Origin: a virus
IMG/VR virus record: IMGVR_UViG_3300036900_000176
Coordinates: 1 to 30,868 of that record
DNA: 30,868 bases
Reading direction: 5' to 3' (one strand)
Shown: positions 22,277 to 28,862 of the stretch, piece by piece
How positions within the stretch are numbered: position 1 is the first letter of the stretch
Layout of the letters: every line of letters starts with the position of its first letter
Made by a program: the position numbers and the translations under genes
Notes under the pieces: generated by a model
What the model saw: only the letters and a program-made list of their open reading frames with translations
What the model was told of the DNA's origin: nothing
The model's database searches: none

Positions 22277-23338
22277 TCAATCGCTTTGCCAGTGCTCGGC
22301 GAGCAGCGCGACCTCGTCGGTTTTCTGAATCCACGTGCCGGGCTGCGCGCCTTTGTAGTTCAGGCCGTATTCGTTCGGGTCGCTCGTGTTTTGCTTCCAC
22401 TGCCACCAGGCGTAGCCGACGCGCGCCTCGTCCATTTTCTCGAGCGCGCGGCGCATGTGGGCGAGATCCCGGTCGGCCTCCGTCTTGCGGCCCATTTGCT
22501 GCACGAAAATCGGCGCGCCCCGCTCGTCGCGCATGCGCACGAGATGCGCCAGGCCGGGGTCGAATTTCTCCGGGCTCGTGACGTAGCCCGAGAGCAGATT
22601 GCCCGTGTAGACGACGTCGGTTCTCTCCTCGAGAAAGGCCTCGTCGCAATACTCGATGTGGTAGCCGTTGCGCGCGCCAATCAAGACAGGCGTATCGGCG
22701 TCGACCTCGCGCACGCCCGCGATCACCTCGCGATAGAAGTCGCGCACCTGGGCCGCATACTCCGGGCCGCGGCCGTCCGCGGGCTCGGGCTGCAGTTCGA
22801 GCAGGGCGATTTTCGACAACGTGCGAAGCTTCGCCGCGGCTGCCGGCCAGACCACCTGGGCGAACACGCGCCGCATGGACGGATCGGTGAAAAAGTTATG
22901 CCCCTGCGCGCCCCACGAGCCGTAGGGATCGCAATAGCGAACCATGTCGGGATTCTGCGTGCCGGACTGGCCGCAGTTCGAATCGATGAACGGCACCGCC
23001 CACAGACCCGCCGAGGTCACGCTCGCGATCATGTCGAGCCAGTGCGCCACGTTCGAGCGGCTCAGAAAGGCGAACGCGTTGTTGTCGCGCGATTCCACGC
23101 CCGCGGGGCCGTACAGACCCCACCAGCGCAGGCAGACGCGCACGCAGTTCGCCCCCATCGCTTTCACCTGGTTGACGTCGATCGGATCGTCTTCCCCCCA
23201 GGATCCGAAGGAGGGCCCGCGCAGCAGGATCGGCCGCCCGTTGGGCTTGATCAGCTGGCCGCCGGCGCAGCGCAGGCGCGGCGGAAGCTCGTCGGCCGCC
23301 GGGGTGGCGGCGCCGCTCGGCGCCTCGGTCGAGATCAT
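22277..23338 (-). CDS. GH5-like TIM-barrel protein with altered nucleophile position
   Basis: 353 residues resembling glycoside hydrolase family 5/cellulase-like barrels. The opening strand is PNGRPILLRGPSFGSW (32-47), then GANCVRVCLRW (62-72), HIEY (227-230) and a late aromatic strand GYAWWQW (308-314). The acid/base Glu region is LLELQPEPAD (Glu185), where the usual Asn-Glu-Pro is Pro-Glu-Pro. The strand that should carry the nucleophile Glu reads IFVQQMG, putting Gln281 there. No signal peptide. GGAAGGA precedes the ATG. It may be a binding protein or pseudoenzyme, or use another residue. It lies with membrane and lipoprotein genes where lysis genes would be expected; a lysis role is unproven. 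Confidence 0.75.
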   Translation of the reverse strand: MISTEAPSGAATPAADELPPRLRCAGGQLIKPNGRPILLRGPSFGSWGEDDPIDVNQVKAMGANCVRVCLRWWGLYGPAGVESRDNNAFAFLSRSNVAHWLDMIASVTSAGLWAVPFIDSNCGQSGTQNPDMVRYCDPYGSWGAQGHNFFTDPSMRRVFAQVVWPAAAAKLRTLSKIALLELQPEPADGRGPEYAAQVRDFYREVIAGVREVDADTPVLIGARNGYHIEYCDEAFLEERTDVVYTGNLLSGYVTSPEKFDPGLAHLVRMRDERGAPIFVQQMGRKTEADRDLAHMRRALEKMDEARVGYAWWQWKQNTSDPNEYGLNYKGAQPGTWIQKTDEVALLAEHWQSD

Positions 23339-23401
23339 GGGAGATCCTTCCAGCAGGCGCCCTCATCGAACGGCAGGCGCCTCGGTCACGCTGCCGCCCG
23401 T

Positions 23402-23677
23402 CTAGCCGTCTCGCCGGGCCTTCTCCGAGTGCGGGCTGACCGCCCGCGGGTATTCGTCCGGCTCGACGAGCATCGCAATGGCGAGACTCGACACGGCCAG
23501 CGTCAGCTGGCGCTCGGCCATGTCCAGATACGTCCGGCGCCCGCCCGGCTCGACGTCGCGTGCCCGGCGAATCCCCTCGGCGAGCATGCGCGCCTGATCG
23601 AGCAACGCGTCGAGATCGGGCGCCGGCGCCTGGGCGAGCTCGGGCAGGCGCAGCAGGCGCGAGCGGGCCGAGCTCAT
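23402..23677 (-). CDS. Hypothetical helical protein, 91 aa
   Basis: Function not recognised. Two helices are evident: PDLDALLDQARMLAEGIRRA and, after a short turn, RTYLDMAERQLTLAVSSLAIAML, then VEPDEYPR. The ending 'helix - P - aromatic - P' is reminiscent of small helical-hairpin phage proteins such as cyclic-nucleotide sponges, but there is no decisive motif. The ATG overlaps the previous stop by four bases; the long upstream extension in this frame is rejected. It lies 63 bases before the GH5-like gene. Confidence 0.65.
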   Translation of the reverse strand: MSSARSRLLRLPELAQAPAPDLDALLDQARMLAEGIRRARDVEPGGRRTYLDMAERQLTLAVSSLAIAMLVEPDEYPRAVSPHSEKARRDG

Positions 23678-23910
23678 CGCAGACCCTCGACCAGCACGAC
23701 GAGACCGACGAGCGCCAGGCCGCCGACGCCGAGACCGGTCGCGGCCGCCACGAGTCGCCAGGGTGACGCCGGCGCGAGCTCGAGGCGCTCGGCCCGGCGC
23801 TGCGGCCCCTCGAGCCAATCGGCCGGGCTCGTCTCGACCTCGCGCAGGGTGCGCGCCGCGCGCGCGGTCAGGGCGTCGTGGCGCAACGCGTGGGGCGGGA
23901 CATAGACCAT
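23674..23910 (-). CDS. One-TM membrane protein, holin-like candidate
   Basis: 78 residues with a soluble basic/acidic N-terminal half and one strong membrane segment at about 51-75 (WRLVAAATGLGVGGLALVGLVVLVEGL) followed by two residues. It is the first gene of the minus-strand operon that includes the GH5-like protein and lipoprotein. A C-tail-anchored topology is expected. It could be a small holin, a pinholin-like protein or a membrane exclusion factor. GAGGAG lies nine bases before the ATG. Confidence 0.7.
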   Translation of the reverse strand: MVYVPPHALRHDALTARAARTLREVETSPADWLEGPQRRAERLELAPASPWRLVAAATGLGVGGLALVGLVVLVEGLR

Positions 23911-24062
23911 CGGCTCGACTCCTCGACACACTGTGCGGGCATACAGCCGGGGGCCCGCCGCGCGCATCCTGCGCGAAATCGCGTCGGGGCGTCAAGTGTC
24001 CAAAGGGCCGACCCAAAAGGGCCGCGTTTTCATGCGACGGCGACAGGGGCATCCCGGGCGAC

Positions 24063-24091
24063 TTGGCAGAACAGGCGCTCCGTCCTAAAAA
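24063..24091 (+). promoter_or_regulatory. Candidate rightward early promoter
   Basis: TTGGCA (24063-24068) and TAAAAA (24086-24091) are separated by 17 bases and point toward the early operon, leaving a leader of about 300 bases. The match to a sigma-70 promoter is moderate. Confidence 0.3.
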
Positions 24092-24329
24092 CGATGCCGG
24101 ACCCGAGCACCCCATGTCCCCGGATTTCTCCCCCCGCCGCCCCTTGCCTGGCACCCGCTGCCGGCGCCGCGGCGAGCGTGCGCCGCGGCAAGCGCGCTGC
24201 ACGCCGGGCCAGGGCCGCTCGTCGCATCAATGGTTCGCCGACGCGCAAGGCGCCGTGCCGCCTGATCACTGACCCGTCGGGCCGGGCAAGTCGCCGCACA
24301 GACGGCACCCGCCCGGCCCGGGATCAGCG

Positions 24330-24354
24330 TCCGAGGAAAAACAGGGTCCTCGGA
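24330..24354 (+). other. Leader hairpin before early operon
   Basis: TCCGAGGA (24330-24337) and TCCTCGGA (24347-24354) form a perfect 8-bp stem with loop AAAACAGGG, 29 bases before the ribosome binding site of the first early gene. It has no T-tract and could be an antitermination, operator or translation-control element. Confidence 0.4.
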
Positions 24355-24399
24355 ACGCCAACCCACCTAACAAGCAATACCAAAAAGGAGATCACAACT

Positions 24400-24744
24400 A
24401 TGGGCACTCTGCAGCGCCAGGGCGGAGCCGTGGGCGGCGCGCGCGCATTTCAGACGATCCGAGACCAATTGAACGCGCACCTTGTCCCATTGACCGAGCA
24501 GACGACCTCACAACGCGCCGACCGCGACTCGCGCGCGGCCGACCTGCGCGACGCGCTGCGCCTGGGGCCGGCGACCGCCGCCGAGCTCGCCGCGCGCTCG
24601 GGCATCGACTCCAAACGCATCGGGGGCATCCTCTCGAACGACGTCGCCGCCGGACGGATCCTCACGCAGCGCGACGCGCGCACGCCCAACCGGACCCTCG
24701 TCTACACGCTCGCCTCGCAGCGCAGCGCCGGGGCCCGCTCATGA
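24400..24744 (+). CDS. Winged-helix DNA-binding protein, 114 aa
   Basis: First gene of the early operon. Residues about 45-100 form a winged helix-turn-helix: AADLRDALRLGPATAAELAARSGIDSKRIGGILSNDVAAGRI, then a wing with RTLVYTL. AAAAAGGAG nine bases upstream fixes the ATG; an in-frame extension to 24094 is low-complexity and rejected. It overlaps the replication gene by ATGA, so it may aid replication initiation or repress the operon. Proteins of this kind often precede DUF1376 genes in phages. Confidence 0.8.
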   Translation: MGTLQRQGGAVGGARAFQTIRDQLNAHLVPLTEQTTSQRADRDSRAADLRDALRLGPATAAELAARSGIDSKRIGGILSNDVAAGRILTQRDARTPNRTLVYTLASQRSAGARS

Positions 24745-25820
24745 AAGCCGCCGACCGCTGGTTTCCGCTGCACATCGGCGACTTCGTCGCCGGCGTGCTC
24801 GACCTGTCGCGCGCCGAGATCGGGGCCTATGTGCTGCTGCTGTTCCACCAGTGGACGTCCCACCGGCCGATTCCCGCCGACGCGCAGACGCTCGCCAATA
24901 TCACGCGCAGCACGCTCGAGGAGTGGGCGGCCATGGCGCCGCGCATCCTGGCGAAATTCACCCGCGTGGCCGACGGCTGGCTGCAGCTGCGCCTGGCGAG
25001 CGAACGCGCCAAGGCCGACCAGATCACGACCCGACGCGCGGCTGCCGGCCGGGCCGGCGCCGCCGCCCACTGGCAATCCGCACAGTGGGAGGAACCCTAC
25101 CTGCCAGGGCTCGAGCCTGTGGATAACTCCCCTGTCCGGCCCGCTGTCATTTCGGCAGCGCCGGCTGCCGAACTGCACAATGGCGCTGCCGAAACGGCAG
25201 GCGATATGGCAAAAGATAGCAAATCGATGGCAAACGTATACGTTCGCCATACACCTGTACCTGTACCTAAACAGGACCTCTTCGATCAGCACGCGCGGCG
25301 GACCTCGCATGTGCGCGCGCGCGTCGGGCACGCGCACGCGCACGCGCTGCGCGCCCGCGCCTGCGCGCACGAGACCCACGCCCGCGCGGCCATGCTCGCG
25401 ACGTTCGCCGCCCGCGAGGCGCTGCGCCAGGAGGGCGTGCGCGTGCCGGCCTCGGATCCGACGCTCGCCGCGCTCGTCGCCGCCGGCGTGCCGCCGACCG
25501 ATTTCGCGCTCACCGCCCGCCAGGCGATCGCGCGCGGCGCCGAGATCACCTCGCCCGCGGCCTGGACGCTCGCGACGATGGCAGGGCGCCTGCGCCACGC
25601 GCCCGCGCTCGAGACCCGTCCCCCGCCCGACTGGCACGCCACGCGCGCCAGCATGGACGCGCACGCGCGCACGCTCGGCCTGGCCGCCTGGGCCGACTTC
25701 GAGGCCGAGCAGGCAAGCCGCGGGATCATGCCCATCCATGCCGAATGGCTGCGCGCCGTCGAGATCGCCGACGCCGCCGCCGCGCGCGCGCAGCGCACCT
25801 CGGAGGAGGCCTGCCCGTGA
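24741..25820 (+). CDS. Phage replication protein, DUF1376 family
   Basis: 359 residues with an N-terminal DUF1376 domain (about 5-115): RWFPLHIGDFVAGVLDLSRAE, then YVLLLFHQWTSHRPIPADAQTLANI, and the basic RAAAGRAGAAAHWQ. This domain is found in phage and prophage replication initiators and helicase-loader-like proteins. The C-terminal half is Ala/Arg-rich with a His-rich patch (HVRARVGHAHAHALRARACAH) near 195-215. Between the two halves the DNA (25118-25275) turns AT-rich and carries a perfect DnaA box and repeats, as in lambda O where the origin lies in the gene. It overlaps both neighbours (ATGA, GTGA). Confidence 0.82.
   Translation: MKAADRWFPLHIGDFVAGVLDLSRAEIGAYVLLLFHQWTSHRPIPADAQTLANITRSTLEEWAAMAPRILAKFTRVADGWLQLRLASERAKADQITTRRAAAGRAGAAAHWQSAQWEEPYLPGLEPVDNSPVRPAVISAAPAAELHNGAAETAGDMAKDSKSMANVYVRHTPVPVPKQDLFDQHARRTSHVRARVGHAHAHALRARACAHETHARAAMLATFAAREALRQEGVRVPASDPTLAALVAAGVPPTDFALTARQAIARGAEITSPAAWTLATMAGRLRHAPALETRPPPDWHATRASMDAHARTLGLAAWADFEAEQASRGIMPIHAEWLRAVEIADAAAARAQRTSEEACP
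25118..25275. other. Origin-like segment within the replication gene
   Basis: The segment contains a perfect DnaA box TGTGGATAA (25118-25126) and a perfect 13-bp inverted repeat (25150-25162 and 25182-25194, arms TTTCGGCAGCGCC). It also carries four CTGCCG/CGGCAG motifs, three ATGGCAAA-like direct repeats (25206, 25216, 25227), the palindrome AACGTATACGTT (25233-25244) and tandem CCTGTA units (25254-25269). It is markedly AT-richer than its surroundings yet stays in frame. A lambda-O-like internal lytic origin is the best reading. Confidence 0.6.
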
Positions 25821-26320
25821 GGACGGCCACCTACGCCGACCATCGGGTCGCCGACGAGGTCGCGCTCGCGCGCGAGCTCGCCTGCCAGGCGCGCGGCTGC
25901 CCGCTGCCCTGGACGATCGACACGGGCGGCTCGCGCCTGTGCTCGGCGCATGCGACGGCGCTGCCGCGCGAATGGCCGGCGATCACCGAGCGGCTGCTCT
26001 GGAAGATGGCCGACGCGGCGCAGCGCGCCGGCGCCGCCCCCGCCCCGACCGCACGCGGGCCGCTGGCCGCGGCGACGCTGCGCGCCTCGCCCGAGCAGGT
26101 CGCCGCGCTGCGCGCCACGCGCGACGAGATCGCCGGCGTGCCGACGCTCGAGCGCCTGACGCGGCGCTGGCTCGAGTTGCGCGAGCGCGAGCGCGCCGGC
26201 GAGCGCCTGACCCGCCCGCAGGCCGACGCCTGGCGTGCGGGGCTGCGCCTGGGGCCCGAGGCCGACGCCTGGGCGCCGGCCTGGTTCGAGCGCGCCCCAC
26301 AATCCCGCCGCAACGACTGA
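25817..26320 (+). CDS. Zinc-motif protein of early operon, 167 aa
   Basis: Function unknown. The start is GTG, overlapping the upstream stop as GTGA, with GGAGGAGG seven bases before it. Near the N-terminus a Cys/His set, ACQARGCPLPW followed by RLCSAH, looks like a small zinc ribbon. The rest is helical and Arg-rich (RRWLELRERERAGERLTRPQADAW). Similar zinc-motif proteins accompany DUF1376 genes in phages of GC-rich hosts, which suggests a helper in replication, but this is association only. Confidence 0.72.
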   Translation: MRTATYADHRVADEVALARELACQARGCPLPWTIDTGGSRLCSAHATALPREWPAITERLLWKMADAAQRAGAAPAPTARGPLAAATLRASPEQVAALRATRDEIAGVPTLERLTRRWLELRERERAGERLTRPQADAWRAGLRLGPEADAWAPAWFERAPQSRRND

Positions 26321-26354
26321 CCCCCGCCACCCTGACCCGAAAGGCCCGCCCGCC

Positions 26355-27017
26355 ATGTTCGAGCTCCTCACCCCCCAGGCCGCGACGCTGGCGAGCGTGC
26401 AGCCGCGCACCGAGATGCACGGCGACGAGGAAAAGCTCGCCGTGACGCTCGCGTTCAAGATCACGACGGCCAACACCCTTCTCGACCGGCTCTCGCCGAC
26501 GCTGCGAGACGCGCTGTACATGGCCGAGCCGAATCAGCTGAGTGTGCCGAGCGTCGATCCGGGCACGCCGCGGCTGCGCACCGACGCGATCCGCGTGGCC
26601 GTGCTCGATTTCTCCTTCGAGGGCTGGACGCTGGCCGTGCTGCGGCGCGTCGACGAGCGCGTCGGCGTCATCCTGCGCGCGTGCAAGGTCGACAAATTCC
26701 GCCTCGAGCCGATCGAGGGCGGCTCCGTCGTGCTGACGTTCCACGCGGGAACGAGCGCCGTCGATGCGAACCTGATCGGCGACCTCTGCGGCCAGCTCGG
26801 GCATGAGGTCTCGATCACGCTCACGGCGCCGACGATCACCGACGCGCCGGCGGCCACCGACGAGGACCTGGCCGCCCGGCGCGCGCTGCCGAAGGACAAG
26901 CGCCAGGCCACGATCGACGGGGTCGATCCGGCCAGCGCGACAGCCGAGGCGATCTTCGCGGCGCAGCACGGCCCGAAAAAGCGCGGGCGCCCGCCCTCGG
27001 CGCAGAAGGGCCACTGA
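26355..27017 (+). CDS. Early protein with C-terminal AT-hook-like motif, 220 aa
   Basis: Function not recognised. The first 165 residues look like a compact alpha/beta domain (MFELLTPQAATLASVQPRTEMHGDEEKLAV, then SFEGWTLAVLRRVDERVGVILRACKVDKFRLEPIEGGSVVLTF). The C-terminus ends KKRGRPPSAQKGH, an AT-hook-like basic motif with the RGRP core that binds the minor groove of AT-rich DNA. In a GC-rich genome with a few AT-rich control islands this could direct the protein to origins or operators. The stop overlaps the next ATG. Confidence 0.72.
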   Translation: MFELLTPQAATLASVQPRTEMHGDEEKLAVTLAFKITTANTLLDRLSPTLRDALYMAEPNQLSVPSVDPGTPRLRTDAIRVAVLDFSFEGWTLAVLRRVDERVGVILRACKVDKFRLEPIEGGSVVLTFHAGTSAVDANLIGDLCGQLGHEVSITLTAPTITDAPAATDEDLAARRALPKDKRQATIDGVDPASATAEAIFAAQHGPKKRGRPPSAQKGH

Positions 27018-27223
27018 TGCACTTCGACCTCGAGGACGTCGCGAGCGTGCGCACCTGGGTGGCCGTGCGGCCCGACGCGCACGCCGGGCTGCTGCGCGCG
27101 CTGCTGGCGCTGCCGCTCTGGGGCCGCTGGCGCGACGTCGCGCACGACGCCCTCGAGCCGGAATCGGAATGTGCAAATTTTGGGGCCGGATTTGCAAATT
27201 CCGGCCCGCCCCGTTCCATGTGA
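27017..27223 (+). CDS. Hypothetical protein, 68 aa
   Basis: Function not recognised. The ATG overlaps the upstream stop (TGATG). The product has a central hydrophobic helix HAGLLRALLALPLWGRW, too short and polar to be a sure membrane span, and a C-terminus encoded by an AT-rich inverted repeat (27183-27207). The last 20 codons coincide with that repeat, so the natural protein may be shorter in relatives. Confidence 0.6.
   Translation: MHFDLEDVASVRTWVAVRPDAHAGLLRALLALPLWGRWRDVAHDALEPESECANFGAGFANSGPPRSM
27183..27207. promoter_or_regulatory. Inverted repeat around TTTGCAAAT
   Basis: GGGCCGGA and TCCGGCCC form an 8-bp stem around TTTGCAAAT. A second TGCAAATTT lies 20 bases upstream (27172-27180). 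The two TGCAAAT elements, two helical turns apart and unusually AT-rich, suggest an operator ahead of the membrane microprotein and methyltransferase genes. Confidence 0.4.
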
Positions 27224-27242
27224 AACAACCCGGAAAGCCGCC

Positions 27243-27365
27243 ATGCGTCAAGACTTCGACCCCCGTCCCCATATCCACCCGCGCACGCTGCGAACGGCGA
27301 TCATCGTGGCCGGCGCAACGATCGCGATCATCGTGGCCGTCTGCGTCGTGGCCGGCTGGCTGTAG
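27243..27365 (+). CDS. Single-pass membrane microprotein, 40 aa
   Basis: A basic, soluble N-terminus (MRQDFDPRPHIHPRTLR) followed by a strong membrane span TAIIVAGATIAIIVAVCVVAGWL to the end. CGGAAAG lies about five bases before the ATG. It is three bases upstream of the methyltransferase start and in the same operon. Possible roles are membrane anchoring of replication, superinfection exclusion or a small holin; nothing in the sequence decides among these. Confidence 0.65.
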   Translation: MRQDFDPRPHIHPRTLRTAIIVAGATIAIIVAVCVVAGWL

Positions 27366-27368
27366 CAC

Positions 27369-28313
27369 GTGGCCGTCCAGATCCTCACCGGCGACTGTCG
27401 CGCGCTGCTGGCAACCCTGCCCGCGGGCTCGGCGCAATGCTGCGTGACGTCGCCGCCTTACTTTGGGTTGCGCGACTACGGCCACGCCGAGCAGATCGGC
27501 CTGGAGTCCTCGCCCGAGGCCTACATCGCCGCGCTCGTCCAGACGTTCCGGGCCGTGCACCAGGTGCTCGCCGACGATGGGACGCTCTGGCTCAACCTCG
27601 GCGACACCTATGCTGGCGATCGCGGCGCCGCCGGTTCTAACAATCGAGGCCTGACCGATTCGCGCCGCCGCGATAACACGCCAGTCCCCCGAAGCGATGC
27701 AAGAATCGACGGCCTGAAGGCCAAGGATCTTGTTGGCATCCCCTGGCGCGTCGCTTTCGCGCTGCAGGCCGACGGCTGGTGGCTGCGCCAAGACCTGATC
27801 TGGTCGAAACCGAACCCCATGCCCGAGAGCGTGATCGATCGGTGCACCAAAGCGCATGAGTACGTTTTCCTGCTATCGAAGGCAGCGCGCTATCTGTTCG
27901 ACGCGGAGGCGATCGGCGAGGCCGCAAGCGGACGCAAGTCCGGCCGCATCGCCGAGGACAAGGCAGGCACCGATGCCGGGTTTGAGATTCGCGGCGGGTT
28001 CGCTGCGTGCGGTCAGACGGAATGGTTTTCCCGCAACCGCCGATCCGTCTGGACGATCGCGACGCAACCCTTCGACGGCGCGCACTTCGCAACGATGCCG
28101 CCCGAGCTCGCGCGCCTGTGCATCCTCGCCGGCTCGCGCCCGGGCGACACCGTGCTCGACCCCTTCGCGGGCGCCGGAACGACCGGCCTCGTCGCCGATC
28201 GGCTGCAGCGCGGGGCCGTGCTGATCGAGTTGAATCCCACCTATGCCGAGCTCGCCCGAGCCCGCTTGCAGGGTGACGCCCCTCTGTTTGCTGACGTCTG
28301 CCTGCATGGGTGA
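27369..28313 (+). CDS. Orphan DNA methyltransferase, beta-class (TSPPY motif)
   Basis: Site-specific methyltransferase of 314 residues. Motif IV TSPPYFGLRDYG is at 27-38 and precedes motif I DPFAGAGTTG at 264-273, which is the beta-class order. The Ser-Pro-Pro-Tyr form of motif IV is more typical of N4-cytosine enzymes, although some of this group methylate adenine. A central target-recognition region (about 100-230) separates them. The start is GTG, four bases after the preceding stop. No restriction endonuclease lies near, so it probably protects phage DNA from host restriction or alters regulation. Its stop lies inside a 20-bp direct repeat. Confidence 0.9.
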   Translation: MAVQILTGDCRALLATLPAGSAQCCVTSPPYFGLRDYGHAEQIGLESSPEAYIAALVQTFRAVHQVLADDGTLWLNLGDTYAGDRGAAGSNNRGLTDSRRRDNTPVPRSDARIDGLKAKDLVGIPWRVAFALQADGWWLRQDLIWSKPNPMPESVIDRCTKAHEYVFLLSKAARYLFDAEAIGEAASGRKSGRIAEDKAGTDAGFEIRGGFAACGQTEWFSRNRRSVWTIATQPFDGAHFATMPPELARLCILAGSRPGDTVLDPFAGAGTTGLVADRLQRGAVLIELNPTYAELARARLQGDAPLFADVCLHG

Positions 28314-28321
28314 CAGGATCA
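28302..28321. repeat. 20-bp direct repeat, left copy, flanking XF1762-like gene
   Basis: CTGCATGGGTGACAGGATCA here is repeated exactly at 28818-28837, 516 bases away. The repeat contains the methyltransferase stop (TGA). Sequence after each copy stays partly similar (CAAA). Confidence 0.85.
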
Positions 28322-28326
28322 AGCAA

Positions 28327-28815
28327 ATGCTCAGACTCGTTCCAATTTCATTCGAGGAGGCGAATTGCTTCGTCGAGCAGTACCACCGGCACCGAGGCGC
28401 GGTCGCCGGCGCGAAATTCTGCATTGCTGTAGCACAACGCTTTGAGATTGGCGGGCCGCAGCCCGGCTCGGCAGGCTACGGAATGCATGCGGATTCGATC
28501 GTCGGCGTGGCGATCGTTGGACGGCCGATTGCGCGCAGCCTGGACGACGGATTGACGCTCGAGGTCAATCGATGCTGCACAGACGGCACATCTAACGCGT
28601 GCTCGATGCTGTACGCGGCCGCGTGGCGTGCAGCCCGGGCATTAGGCTATGCGCGTCTCGTGACGTACACACTCAAGAGTGAGACTGGCGCATCGCTGCG
28701 GGCTGCTGGCTTTCGCGTTGTCGGCTCGGGGCAGGGCCGCAGTTGGTCCTGCCCCTCTCGGCCACGGGTTGATACGCAACCGCATCAGGCCAAACTGCGA
28801 TGGGAACCGGCATGA
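28327..28815 (+). CDS. XF1762-like / GNAT-fold phage protein
   Basis: Phage accessory protein of 162 residues resembling the XF1762-type family, with acetyltransferase-like pattern: MLRLVPISFEEANCFVEQYHRHR, then VGVAIVGRPIARSLDDGLTLEV, CTDGTSNACSMLYAAAWRAARALGYARLVTYTL and GASLRAAGF. The family's role is not established. Compared with the usual family form an extra segment lies at about residues 43-60. The ATG at 28327 gives the family-like N-terminus; an ATG at 28306 lies in the repeat. The gene is bracketed by exact 20-bp direct repeats and is less GC-rich than its neighbours, so it looks like an inserted cassette. Confidence 0.75.
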   Translation: MLRLVPISFEEANCFVEQYHRHRGAVAGAKFCIAVAQRFEIGGPQPGSAGYGMHADSIVGVAIVGRPIARSLDDGLTLEVNRCCTDGTSNACSMLYAAAWRAARALGYARLVTYTLKSETGASLRAAGFRVVGSGQGRSWSCPSRPRVDTQPHQAKLRWEPA

Positions 28816-28817
28816 GA

Positions 28818-28837
28818 CTGCATGGGTGACAGGATCA
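28818..28837. repeat. 20-bp direct repeat, right copy, flanking XF1762-like gene
   Basis: Exact copy of 28302-28321. Recombination between the two would remove the XF1762-like gene cleanly and join the methyltransferase stop directly to the HNH leader. Confidence 0.85.
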
Positions 28838-28862
28838 GTCAAACTCTTTACGCTTCGCGTAC

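Larger units (their letters stand above)
23911..24399. other. Divergent control region between minus-strand operon and early genes
   Basis: 489 bases between divergently transcribed operons, without a convincing gene. Visible elements are a repeated AAAGGGCCG (around 24000-24024), a possible rightward promoter (24063-24091), GC-rich inverted repeats, and a hairpin just before the first early gene. Short open frames (for example 24115-24272, encoding a basic 52-residue peptide) lack ribosome binding sites and look like chance. This is where a lysis-lysogeny switch would be expected, but no repressor gene is adjacent. Confidence 0.6.

Noticed and set aside
24115-24272. 52-residue gene in the divergent control region
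   Set aside because: No ribosome site, basic low-complexity composition, and overlap with candidate promoter and hairpin elements.
24094-24399. N-terminal extension of the winged-helix gene back to 24094
   Set aside because: The extension is basic low-complexity sequence; AAAAAGGAG at 24382-24390 clearly serves ATG 24400.
25321-25370. Alternating GCGCGC/CACGCG stretch as a Z-DNA or repeat element
   Set aside because: It is in frame within the replication gene and explained by the His/Ala/Arg-rich protein segment.
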